From Oceanispirochaeta sp963676905 (GTDB taxonomy: Bacteria; Spirochaetota; Spirochaetia; DSM-2461), in the NCBI GenBank assembly GCA_963676905.2, contig CAXXVE010000001.1, positions 496,001-560,000 on the forward strand: a DNA stretch of 64,000 nucleotides, written 5' to 3'. The first letter of the stretch is position 1; each line of letters begins with the position of its first letter. A program made the translations under genes and the position numbers. This document shows positions 25,998 to 34,059 of this stretch, in pieces. The notes below the pieces were generated by a model, which was not told the origin of the DNA, ran no database searches, and worked only from the letters and a program-made list of their open reading frames with translations.

Positions 25998-27617
25998 ATG
26001 CCTATTAAGCTGAATCTCAACGAAATCTATAAAGACCATGATGTACAGGACAGAATGCAGGCACCCGGTGTAGCCACCTTTCTGGCAATGCTGACAGTTG
26101 TCCTTCTGGCCATCGGTGGCGGTGATATTATTGCGGGAGAAGCCATTGTCGGCATGATTGAAATTGTCACTGCGGGCTTGCTGGCAGCAGCTCTTTTCTT
26201 TGTTCTCAAGGGAAAGCTGCGGACTGTCAGTTTTATTACCCTGATCATTGTTTTTACGGCCATGTGCGCCATTACAATCACCACAGACTATGAACACCCC
26301 TGGCAGCTTCTTGAGTATATTCTGATATCCATGGCAGTACTTATAACGTCTGTACTGTGTTCCCGTTCCATATCCAGGATACTGATTTTCAGCCTCTCAA
26401 GCATCGCCGTGACTCTGGGAACCTTTATGATAAAAATACGTCCTCAGATTCCTCCTGAACAGCTGGCTCAGGCCATCGATGAGATGATAGTAGCCATGGC
26501 AATCTATACTCTGATTCTGATTATGCTTTCAAGTATTGTCCGGGCAAGAAGCCGGAGCATAGAGGAGATAACCGAAGCTGTTGAGAAGTCGGAGGCAGCT
26601 CTTGCCAAAGTAACCTCCATTGTCAACCTCTCTGCAAAAGAGCTGCAGAGCAGCCGGGATGCTCACGGCAAGTATCAGGTTATTGTTGACGGCCTGAGTC
26701 ATATTCTCAGCCTGACAGAGGATATCAGCGACCGCTGTGCCGCACTGAACAGCAGCGTTGACAGCTCGATTCACTCATTGGAAGAGAGCGAGGGAGCCAT
26801 GGCATCCTTCGAGCAGACTGTGTTTGATCAGAACTCGGTGGTTCAGGAGTCAACCGCAGCGGTGACCCAGATGACCACATCCCTGAACTCTGTGGCCCAG
26901 ATTACAAGTGAAAAGAAAGATGTCTCGGTAAAACTGCAGACCGTTATTGAAGAGAGCATCGGGAAGATCAACGAAACGAATGTGCTCTTTCAACAGGCGG
27001 AGCAGCAGATGAAGGGACTTCTGGAAATAAACTCCCTTATTGAAAATATAGCCGCCCAGACCAACCTTCTTTCAATGAACGCCGCCATCGAGGCCGCCCA
27101 TGCGGGGGATGCGGGAAAGGGGTTTGCCGTTGTTGCCGACGAAATCCGCAAACTTGCCGGAAGCACAACTGAGAACTCCGGCCTTATCGCACGGAATGTA
27201 AAATCCCTGTCCGACTCCATGTCAGGCACGAGCTCCATGCTGGCATCCAGTCTGGAATCTTTTCACTCCATCTCAAAGGAGATAGAAGTTGTAGCCGACT
27301 CTTTTCTTGAGATCAGCGCCTCCTCAACCCAGCTTTCCCAGGGAAGCCGTCAGATTGTAGAGGGAATGACCCTGCTTCAGGACAACTCTCTTGAGATAGA
27401 GAACAGCACAAAGAACCTGACTGGAAACCAGTCCAATATCCGCCGCCAGGTGGAAGGGGTCAAAGGGGTTTCGGATGAGGTTAAAACCTGTGAGGAAAAA
27501 ATTGCCGATGCCGTCCGGGATATGAAGGACAGCACCGACATTATCAATGACCTTCTCAAGAGTGATCTGGCAACCGTTGAGAGACTCACCTCTGCCATAC
27601 AGAAGATGATGTCCTGA
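25998..27617 (+). CDS. Methyl-accepting chemotaxis protein
   Basis: A 539-residue MCP. The N-terminal third has about six hydrophobic segments (about 25-180) with no large periplasmic sensor, so it may sense within or near the membrane. The rest is a coiled-coil signalling domain whose hairpin tip includes NIAAQTNLLSMNAAIEAAHA and GKGFAVVADEIRKLA, where CheA and CheW bind. There is no obvious CheR-tethering pentapeptide at the C-terminus. It is transcribed alone; the roughly 200 bases before it hold the TetR-type operators and otherwise nothing I can identify. Confidence 0.92.
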   Translation: MPIKLNLNEIYKDHDVQDRMQAPGVATFLAMLTVVLLAIGGGDIIAGEAIVGMIEIVTAGLLAAALFFVLKGKLRTVSFITLIIVFTAMCAITITTDYEHPWQLLEYILISMAVLITSVLCSRSISRILIFSLSSIAVTLGTFMIKIRPQIPPEQLAQAIDEMIVAMAIYTLILIMLSSIVRARSRSIEEITEAVEKSEAALAKVTSIVNLSAKELQSSRDAHGKYQVIVDGLSHILSLTEDISDRCAALNSSVDSSIHSLEESEGAMASFEQTVFDQNSVVQESTAAVTQMTTSLNSVAQITSEKKDVSVKLQTVIEESIGKINETNVLFQQAEQQMKGLLEINSLIENIAAQTNLLSMNAAIEAAHAGDAGKGFAVVADEIRKLAGSTTENSGLIARNVKSLSDSMSGTSSMLASSLESFHSISKEIEVVADSFLEISASSTQLSQGSRQIVEGMTLLQDNSLEIENSTKNLTGNQSNIRRQVEGVKGVSDEVKTCEEKIADAVRDMKDSTDIINDLLKSDLATVERLTSAIQKMMS

Positions 27618-27653
27618 TTGCCTTCCTGCAGATCCGGCTTAAGCTGCCGGATC

Positions 27654-28856
27654 TCAGCCGAAGGCCTTTTCCAGAGCCCGGTCCAGATCCTTCAGAATAT
27701 CTGTCGCCTCTTCAAGGCCCACCGAAAGACGGATCAGACCGGGAGTCACACCTACGGCAATCCGCTCGTCCTCAGTCAGCCTGGCATGGGTTGTTGTTGA
27801 AGGATGAGTCGCGATGGAACGGGCATCTCCCAGGTTCGAGCTGAGGGAGATCATTTCCAGGCCGTTCAGAAATTTCATGGCTCCGTCACTTCCGCCGGGA
27901 ACCTCGAAGGACACAAGCCCTCCTCCCCTCTTCATTTGTGAGGCGGCCACCTCTTTCTGAGAAAAGCTGTCCAGCTCGGGATAGAGAACATAGTTGACAG
28001 ATTCAAGAGACTCAAGATGCTGAGCCGTCAGCAGAGCACTGCTGCAATGGCGGTCCATGCGGAGGGAGAGGGTCTCAAGGCTCTTGGACAGCATCCAGCC
28101 GTTAAAGGGCGAAAGAGCCGGTCCCGTCTGACGGGCAAAGAAACGGGCTTCATCAATCAGGTCCTGCCGTCCCAGAACAGCTCCTCCCAAAACCCGGCCC
28201 TGACCGTCCAGAAACTTTGTGGCCGAGTGGAGTACAAGGTCAGCTCCCAGAAGGAGGGGCTTCTGCAGTACAGGTGTGGCAAAGGTGTTGTCCACCGCCA
28301 GAATGATTCCCCGGTCACGGGTCATCTCCGAAAGTCTTTTCAGGTCCACAATATCGAGACAGGGATTAGAGGGCGTCTCTACAAAGAACATCTTTGTTTC
28401 GGGGCGGATCGCCTTCTCCCACTCATCATAATCTCCCGACGCAACATAGGTGTAGGTGATCCCCCAGCGGGGGAGGATGTTTGTGATGATCTGCAGGGTG
28501 GAACCGAAAAGAGAGCGGGACGCCACTATATGGTCCCCCGCCCGGAGAAGAGAGGCCAGAGCACCGAACATGGCGGCCATCCCCGAGGAGACGGCGATTC
28601 CGTCCTCTGCTTCCTCCAGGAGGCAGAGTTTTTCAACAAACTCATCGGTATTGGGGTTGTTGTACCGGGAGTAGATCTGCCCGTCCAGTTCACCTTTAAA
28701 GGTGTCCCGGGCCTGCTCTGCCGTATCAAAGACAAAACTGGAAGTCAGGTAGACGGGCTGGGAGTGTTCCCGGTGGCCGCTGCGTGCGGTCTGCGTTCGG
28801 ATGGCAAGGGTATCCGGAGCATAGGAGCTTTCATTGTTACATTCACTGTCCTTCAT
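27654..28856 (-). CDS. metZ: O-succinylhomoserine sulfhydrylase-type PLP enzyme
   Basis: A 400-residue cystathionine gamma-synthase-family PLP enzyme, with the Schiff-base Lys214 in HSATKFLDGQGR, SSGMAAMFG near 90-98 and the YSRYNNPN phosphate-site motif. HSATKFLDGQGRVLGG is typical of MetZ, which makes homocysteine from O-succinylhomoserine and sulfide. It is the last gene of the cysM-osmC-metZ operon, overlapping osmC by 4 bases. Cystathionine gamma-synthase or O-acetylhomoserine use cannot be excluded. Confidence 0.85.
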   Translation of the reverse strand: MKDSECNNESSYAPDTLAIRTQTARSGHREHSQPVYLTSSFVFDTAEQARDTFKGELDGQIYSRYNNPNTDEFVEKLCLLEEAEDGIAVSSGMAAMFGALASLLRAGDHIVASRSLFGSTLQIITNILPRWGITYTYVASGDYDEWEKAIRPETKMFFVETPSNPCLDIVDLKRLSEMTRDRGIILAVDNTFATPVLQKPLLLGADLVLHSATKFLDGQGRVLGGAVLGRQDLIDEARFFARQTGPALSPFNGWMLSKSLETLSLRMDRHCSSALLTAQHLESLESVNYVLYPELDSFSQKEVAASQMKRGGGLVSFEVPGGSDGAMKFLNGLEMISLSSNLGDARSIATHPSTTTHARLTEDERIAVGVTPGLIRLSVGLEEATDILKDLDRALEKAFG

Positions 28857-29296
28857 CCGGCACCTCCGGGAATGCTGTCAGCGGGGAGGATTGTAAAACT
28901 GTGACTGATCTTAACTGAGTTCTGCAGCATACTGACAACTGAGCAGTACTTCTCTACAGACAGGGCGACCGCTTTCTCAGCCCGTCCCTCTTTCACATCC
29001 CCATAGATCCTGTAGTGGAGATGAATGGAGGTAAAGGGTTTCACATCCCCTTCGGCAGGCCGTTCCCCATCCACATCAATCTCGATATGCACCAGGTCCT
29101 GACGCTGCTTCTTCAGTATGCTGATAAGATCCATAACTGAACAGGATGCCGCCGAAGCCAGCACAAGCTCCATGGGACGGAAGCCGCCGCCAGTCCCTCC
29201 GATGGCCGGAGAACCGTCTATGGCAAGCTCATTCCCGTCTTCGTTGTATGCTCCGAAAAGCACCTCGCTGTTTTTTCTCTTCAATACTACTTTCAT
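28853..29296 (-). CDS. OsmC family protein
   Basis: A 147-residue OsmC/Ohr-fold protein with the two conserved Cys of the family (Cys52 in SAASCSVMD and Cys118 in EKYCSV). OsmC proteins reduce organic hydroperoxides or act as thiol-handling enzymes. Its place between cysteine synthase and the homocysteine-forming enzyme, 14 bases after the former and overlapping the latter, suggests protection or sulfur relay during thiol synthesis. Length is usual. Confidence 0.87.
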   Translation of the reverse strand: MKVVLKRKNSEVLFGAYNEDGNELAIDGSPAIGGTGGGFRPMELVLASAASCSVMDLISILKKQRQDLVHIEIDVDGERPAEGDVKPFTSIHLHYRIYGDVKEGRAEKAVALSVEKYCSVVSMLQNSVKISHSFTILPADSIPGGAG

Positions 29297-29310
29297 CTAC
29301 TTCTCCTGTT

Positions 29311-30210
29311 TCAGCTGAAAACACCCGTTGTCAGATAACGGTCTCCACGGTCGCAGATCACCGTAACAATGACAGCTCCCGTCACACCCTTCTCATCCAG
29401 TTCCCGGGCAAGCTGAAGGGCTGTAAAAACATTCCCGCCGCTGGATATACCTCCGAAGATTCCCTCCTCAGAGGCCAGGGCCTTTGCCGTGTCCACCGCA
29501 TCTGACCGGGAGACTTCGATTTTACGGTCAATCCTCTCCTCCTCATAAATGGAGGGAAGATAGGCATCGGGCCAGGCGCGAATACCCGGAATGCCGCCCC
29601 GGAAGTCTGGACGGGCGGCAACAATCTGGATATCAGAACTCTGTTCTTTCAGATACCGGGATACTCCCATTATAGTTCCTGTGGAACCTGTGGAGGCCAC
29701 AAAATGTGTAACCCGTCCCTCTGTATCCTTCCAGACTTCGGGACCTGTTGTCAGGTAGTGGGCCAGGGGATTTGAGGGATTGGCAAACTGATTCAGGATT
29801 ATCCCCTCGCCGGAGGCTTCCAGTTCGCGGGCCCTGTCGATGGCTCCCTCCATCCCGCTCTCCCGTGAGGTCAGGATGATTTCGGCGCCGAAGGCCTTCA
29901 TCGTATCCACCCTCTCCCGGCTCATATGCTCGGGCATCACCAGTACCATTTTCATGTTCCGGAGCCTTGCCACCATGGCAAGGGCGATCCCTGTGTTTCC
30001 GCTTGTGGCCTCTATCAGGGTATCCCCCGCCTTGATATCCCCCCGGGACTCTGCATCCTTTATCATCTGCAGTGCCGGGCGGTCCTTGACGGAGCCGCCC
30101 GGATTCTGTCCCTCCAGCTTTACATAGACCTCATTGCTGCCGGAGTAGAGGCTGTTCAACCTGACAAGGGGGGTATTCCCGATCAGCTTTTCAATCCCCT
30201 CATATTTCAT
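29311..30210 (-). CDS. cysM: Cysteine synthase (CysM/CysK family)
   Basis: A 299-residue PLP enzyme: Lys42 in GGSVKDR forms the Schiff base, TSGNTG (69-74) binds the substrate carboxylate and GGISSGGN binds phosphate. GIPGIRAW replaces the CysK-type sequence and resembles CysM, which can use O-acetylserine or thiosulfate-type donors. The start at 30210 is fixed by AAGGAGG; the ORF extends 8 residues further without a site. First gene of the sulfur operon, with a strong promoter at 30283-30311. Confidence 0.88.
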   Translation of the reverse strand: MKYEGIEKLIGNTPLVRLNSLYSGSNEVYVKLEGQNPGGSVKDRPALQMIKDAESRGDIKAGDTLIEATSGNTGIALAMVARLRNMKMVLVMPEHMSRERVDTMKAFGAEIILTSRESGMEGAIDRARELEASGEGIILNQFANPSNPLAHYLTTGPEVWKDTEGRVTHFVASTGSTGTIMGVSRYLKEQSSDIQIVAARPDFRGGIPGIRAWPDAYLPSIYEEERIDRKIEVSRSDAVDTAKALASEEGIFGGISSGGNVFTALQLARELDEKGVTGAVIVTVICDRGDRYLTTGVFS

Positions 30211-30263
30211 ATCTGCCTCCTTCCCGCAGCACAAACTTACAGCCTCGGGATAATTACTAGTAT

Positions 30264-30311
30264 TACTACCTATATTGTAGTATTTATATTCCTTTTTTCA
30301 TCTGCTTTCAA
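30264..30311 (-). promoter_or_regulatory. cysM operon promoter with inverted repeat
   Basis: On the minus strand TTGAAA (30311-30306) and TATAAA (30288-30283) are exactly 17 bases apart. Just downstream, TACTAC-N7-GTAGTA (30264-30282) forms a 19-base inverted repeat over the start-site region, a probable repressor site. No S-box or T-box motif is visible in the leader. Confidence 0.68.
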
Positions 30312-30463
30312 GAGTCCTTACAGAAAATGGATAAAAAAAATGAAAGATTGATCTCAGACTGCCTTCAGTAAGTCCAGGATAGAAATCCCTTTCGTTTTTT
30401 AAGCAGGCCGGCCCGATCAACCCCTGTTTACTTATAGATGCTGAGTGCTATACTCACTCTCTG

Positions 30464-31276
30464 ATGAGTACATTTCAAAGAATAGGCGAGCTCTCCGGGC
30501 TTATAGGCATCCCCCCTTCCACGCTGCGCTTTTATGAAACCCGGGGAATTGCCGATCCCATTAAAGAGAGTGAGAATCAGTATCGCCTCTACACCCCCAA
30601 TGACTCCTGCCGTTTTCTAATAACCAAGCTGCTGCGGAGTTTCGGATGCTCCCTGGAAGAGGCCTCCCGCATCGTCACAGAAGGGGGTATTCAGGAAACC
30701 CTCGGGCTTCTTGAGGAAAAAGAAGTATCTCTGGATGAACAGATCAGAACCCTCACCTTTATCAGGGAAAACCTCAGAGAGTACCGTCGGACAATCTCTG
30801 AGACTGCGGCTCTGGAAGACAGCATCAGAATCTCGGAGCGCAAGGGGTTCTACCGCTTCAGCTCCATCGAAGAAGGGGAGATCATCAAGAAAAGGCAGCT
30901 CAGGGAATTCGCCTCCCTCTGGATGGAACGCCTCCCCTTCCTCCACTACTCCATGAAGCTCCCTGTGCATGAGCACTGCACCCTGAATGCCTCCGAAGTA
31001 TCCTGGGGTTTTTCAATGGATGAAGATTATATTCTCAGGGAGGGGCTCACAGTCCCTCCGGAAGCAGAGTACTTTCCACCATCAAAGGTAGCGGTAGCCT
31101 GCCTGATAAGGGATTCCGCCGGTTTTCTTGAACCTGAAGATATTGAAAGGATCAAGTGGTTTCTTGAAGGGTCCCCGCATCAGCTCAGCGGACCTGTGAC
31201 GGGAAACTACCTGATGATCTTCCACTCCGAAGGCCGGGACCGATACCTCTATCAGATCTCCTGTAAAATTATATAG
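30464..31276 (+). CDS. MerR family transcriptional regulator
   Basis: A 270-residue regulator with an N-terminal winged HTH (IGELSGLIGIPPSTLRFYET, then RLYTPND), a dimerisation coiled coil (about 80-120) and a roughly 140-residue C-terminal domain resembling the effector-binding domains of BmrR-like regulators. A -10-like TATACT (30449) only 10 bases before the ATG and no Shine-Dalgarno suggest a leaderless message. The next gene has a classic MerR-type promoter, its likely target. Confidence 0.87.
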   Translation: MSTFQRIGELSGLIGIPPSTLRFYETRGIADPIKESENQYRLYTPNDSCRFLITKLLRSFGCSLEEASRIVTEGGIQETLGLLEEKEVSLDEQIRTLTFIRENLREYRRTISETAALEDSIRISERKGFYRFSSIEEGEIIKKRQLREFASLWMERLPFLHYSMKLPVHEHCTLNASEVSWGFSMDEDYILREGLTVPPEAEYFPPSKVAVACLIRDSAGFLEPEDIERIKWFLEGSPHQLSGPVTGNYLMIFHSEGRDRYLYQISCKII

Positions 31277-31295
31277 ATATTTTTTTATCTTTTCC

Positions 31296-31326
31296 TTGAC
31301 CTTCAAGCTGCTTGAAACTTTACAAT
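31296..31326 (+). promoter_or_regulatory. MerR-type promoter with 19-base spacer and palindrome
   Basis: TTGACC (31296-31301) and TACAAT (31321-31326) are separated by 19 bases, two more than optimal, and the spacer contains the palindrome TTCAAG-CTG-CTTGAA (31302-31316). This is the hallmark of promoters that MerR-family activators realign by twisting the DNA. Confidence 0.85.
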
Positions 31327-31362
31327 CTCCCTATGAAGCCTGAATTCAGGCAAGGAGAAAGT

Positions 31363-33213
31363 ATGTATAAAGCAGGAAGAACAGCCCTTTGGACCGTGCT
31401 GTTTCTCTCACTGACGCTGGTATTCGGATGTTCCGGAAGCAAGAGCTCTGTCTCTTACAATCCCGGAACCTACACAGCAACAGGAGAGGGACACAACGGC
31501 CCTGTCACAGTGGAAGTAGAGTTCACCGACAGCAGCATCAAAGCAGTAAAAGTAACAGAGCACAATGAAACTCCAGGAGTTTCAGACAAGGCCCTGAAGG
31601 TCATTCCCGAAGGAATAGTGGAAGAGCAGAGCCTCTCCATAGATACTGTTTCGGGAGCGACCTTTGTCAGCCAGGCTATCATCGACGCCGTATCGGATGC
31701 GGTAGAACAGGCGGGAGCCGATCCCTCCTCCCTTATAAAAGAAAAGGCAGTCAAAGCCGCCGCCGAAGAAACAACAATTGAGACACAGGTTGTAATCGCG
31801 GGAGCCGGAGGAGCAGGACTTGCCGCCGCTACGGCCTCCATCCAGGCGGGATACGATACAATCCTTATGGAAAAACAGTCCTACACCGGAGGCGGTTTCA
31901 ACTATGTGGAAGGTGTGTTCGGCCTGAACAGTCCCGTACAGGAGGCCGCCGGAGTCCACATGGAAGTGGAAACCATCTTCAAACAGTCCATGGACTTCAG
32001 TCACTGGCTCTCCAATGCCTCCCTCCTCAAGGCCTTCTATGAGAACGCCGGAGGATCCATCGCCTGGCTGATGGACATGGGTGTCAAGTTCAGAGGGGTC
32101 ATCACAGCCAATCCCCCCGATGGAAACGTGGCATGGCACCTCTTTGACGGAGGTCAGGCAGGCCGTCTTGCCGTTCAGACTCTGCAGAAGATGATCGATG
32201 ACAGCTCCAATGGAGAGATCCTCTTTGAGACTCCCGCCACCGACCTTATAATTGAAAACGGAAAGGTTGCAGGAATCAAGTCCGTCCGCCCCGACGGAAG
32301 CATCCTGAACATCAAAGCCGATGCAGTGATACTGGCCACTGGAGGATTCTCAAGCAACCAGGAACTGAAGGACGAATACCTCCGCTTCCCCGGATACCAG
32401 AACATCGGCGCCGGCGGACGTGAGGGCGACGGAATCCATATGCTGGAGCAGGTAGACGCCAAGCTCACAGGGATGAGCGCGGTTCTCGGAGCCGGCCTTG
32501 TAATGCCCATTCCCATCAGCCAGCAGATGGGCCCCGAAACCCGGTACCCTGGTATCCTCAGCGCCGTCTACAACGAGGGACTCCTGACTGTCAGCAGTAA
32601 GGGAGACCGGTATATGAACGAAAGGCTCCCCATCGAGTACCGCTCCAACGCCACAGAGACTGTGGGTGGAAAAGCCTATGTTGTCTTCGACCAGAAGACA
32701 GTGGAAGAGTTTATGACTACAGGCCAGCGCTTCGGTTTCGGTATGCCCTCTATGGTTCCCGAACTGCAGGCAGGTCTGGACAAGGCTCTGGGAGAAGGAG
32801 TCGACTGGGTAGCCAAGGCGGACAGCATCGCAGAACTGGCGGACAAGACCGGAATGGACCCCGTCAGACTGGCTGAGAGTGTCTCCAAAATCAACACTTA
32901 CACCGCACAGGGATACGACCCTGACTTCTATCTTGAGAAAAATGCTCTCTTCTCCATCGAAGAAGGACCCTTCTATGCTGTTGAAGTGATTCTTGGAATG
33001 TATGCCACCGTCGGAGGTTCACAGGTAACAGAGAACCTTCAGGTTATCAACAAGGACGGAGAGATTGTCCCCTCCCTCTATGCCATCGGACTGGATGCAG
33101 GCGGTCTCTACGGAGACACCTACGATATGAGGATTGCCAACGGTGCGGCCAGCGGCTTCTCCATCACCAGCGCCCGTCTTGCTGTAAAGCATATCAGCAC
33201 CTGGCTTAAATAG
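31363..33213 (+). CDS. Fused FMN-FAD reductase lipoprotein (UrdA/flavocytochrome c type)
   Basis: Start at 31363 after AAGGAGA; earlier ATGs lack a site and precede the signal peptide. The 616-residue lipoprotein (lipobox VFGC, Cys23) has an N-terminal FMN-binding domain with the covalent attachment motif DTVSGATF (about 90-97) and a C-terminal FAD domain (VVIAGAGGAGLAAATASIQA about 145-164, end GAASGFSITSARLA). This is the urocanate/fumarate/methacrylate reductase architecture without heme. It probably reduces an external unsaturated acid and is induced by the MerR regulator. Related to the split pair at 23990-25740. Confidence 0.88.
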   Translation: MYKAGRTALWTVLFLSLTLVFGCSGSKSSVSYNPGTYTATGEGHNGPVTVEVEFTDSSIKAVKVTEHNETPGVSDKALKVIPEGIVEEQSLSIDTVSGATFVSQAIIDAVSDAVEQAGADPSSLIKEKAVKAAAEETTIETQVVIAGAGGAGLAAATASIQAGYDTILMEKQSYTGGGFNYVEGVFGLNSPVQEAAGVHMEVETIFKQSMDFSHWLSNASLLKAFYENAGGSIAWLMDMGVKFRGVITANPPDGNVAWHLFDGGQAGRLAVQTLQKMIDDSSNGEILFETPATDLIIENGKVAGIKSVRPDGSILNIKADAVILATGGFSSNQELKDEYLRFPGYQNIGAGGREGDGIHMLEQVDAKLTGMSAVLGAGLVMPIPISQQMGPETRYPGILSAVYNEGLLTVSSKGDRYMNERLPIEYRSNATETVGGKAYVVFDQKTVEEFMTTGQRFGFGMPSMVPELQAGLDKALGEGVDWVAKADSIAELADKTGMDPVRLAESVSKINTYTAQGYDPDFYLEKNALFSIEEGPFYAVEVILGMYATVGGSQVTENLQVINKDGEIVPSLYAIGLDAGGLYGDTYDMRIANGAASGFSITSARLAVKHISTWLK

Positions 33214-33223
33214 ACTCTCTGTA

Positions 33224-33247
33224 GATTTAAGATTTAAGATTTAAGAT
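33224..33247. repeat. Triple gatttaa tandem repeat
   Basis: GATTTAA occurs three times head to tail (33224-33244) followed by GAT, between the reductase stop and its terminator. Short, possibly slippage-derived; no function evident. Confidence 0.8.
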
Positions 33248-33253
33248 GAATGG

Positions 33254-33286
33254 CACCTCTCCGCTTCTGCGGGGAGGTGTTTTTTT
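33254..33286 (+). terminator. Intrinsic terminator of the fused reductase gene
   Basis: An 11-base stem (CACCTCTCCGC with GCGGGGAGGTG, one G-U pair, 4-base loop) is followed by seven T. Strong Rho-independent terminator, also close to the end of the convergent methyltransferase gene. Confidence 0.92.
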
Positions 33287-33291
33287 ACTCT

Positions 33292-33924
33292 TTATACGGC
33301 TTCCAGCACCAGAGTCAGCCAGCGGACACCCGAGCGTCCAAGCCCGTCTTCAGTGACAGAGCCTTTCAGCTCCCTGAATCCCGAATTCCGGGCCAGGGCC
33401 GACCACTCTTCCCGGCTCCAGGAGAGAAAGAACCGCCCCTTTCCGTCAAGGCCCTTCTCATCCACATCATCCCGTTCAAGGGGAACGGAGAACAGAAACC
33501 TGCCCGTTGGTACCAGAAGCCTGTGAACAGAGCTGAAAACAGACGCAAGCTCCCCGGGTTTCAGATGCATCAGCACCGCAACAGCATAGATTCCGTCAAA
33601 AGATCCCGGCAGCAAATCCCGGGATTCCAGAGCATCAGGCAGTATGCCCTGAAAGAGCCGCCCCTCCAGTTCCAGATGAAGCTTCACAGCCTCGTCCACC
33701 ATCCTGGATGAGCCGTCTATACCCGTCACATCAAAGCCCCGGGCCTGCATATAAGAAGCATCCCGGCCTGAGCCGAAACCCAGCTCGAGAAGGCGACTCC
33801 TCTTTTCAAAACAGGACTCGAGAGTTCGTTGCATGCTTTCAACCTCAGCAGACTCATAACTCTCTGATAGTGGATACGAGTTGAGGTTGTAAAAGTTGAG
33901 TGTTTTCATATGGGTCTCATCCAT
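33292..33924 (-). CDS. SAM-dependent class I methyltransferase
   Basis: A 210-residue protein with the SAM-binding motif I LLELGFGSGRDA and motif II VTGIDGSS, then FDGIYAVAVLMHL. These define a small Rossmann methyltransferase of the UbiE/TehB type; the substrate is unknown. The start at 33924 is preceded by AAGGAG; the frame extends 34 residues further upstream without a ribosome site. Monocistronic. Confidence 0.83.
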   Translation of the reverse strand: MDETHMKTLNFYNLNSYPLSESYESAEVESMQRTLESCFEKRSRLLELGFGSGRDASYMQARGFDVTGIDGSSRMVDEAVKLHLELEGRLFQGILPDALESRDLLPGSFDGIYAVAVLMHLKPGELASVFSSVHRLLVPTGRFLFSVPLERDDVDEKGLDGKGRFFLSWSREEWSALARNSGFRELKGSVTEDGLGRSGVRWLTLVLEAV

Positions 33925-34059
33925 CCCGCTCTCCTTACTATCAGTATGGGATATGATAACAAGAACCTGCAATATGCAACCACAAGCTTTTAACGGTGGA
34001 GATCCAGCCAAAGGGCAGAACTCCACCGCATAGTACTTACATCAAACAATTTCAGAATT

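Noticed and set aside
28017..28904. 295-codon plus-strand frame opposite metZ and osmC
   Set aside because: Shadow spanning two real overlapping genes with good family motifs.
30211..30463. SAM (S-box) or T-box leader before the sulfur operon
   Set aside because: The leader from the mapped promoter to cysM is under 80 bases and contains no S-box or T-box motif or terminator.
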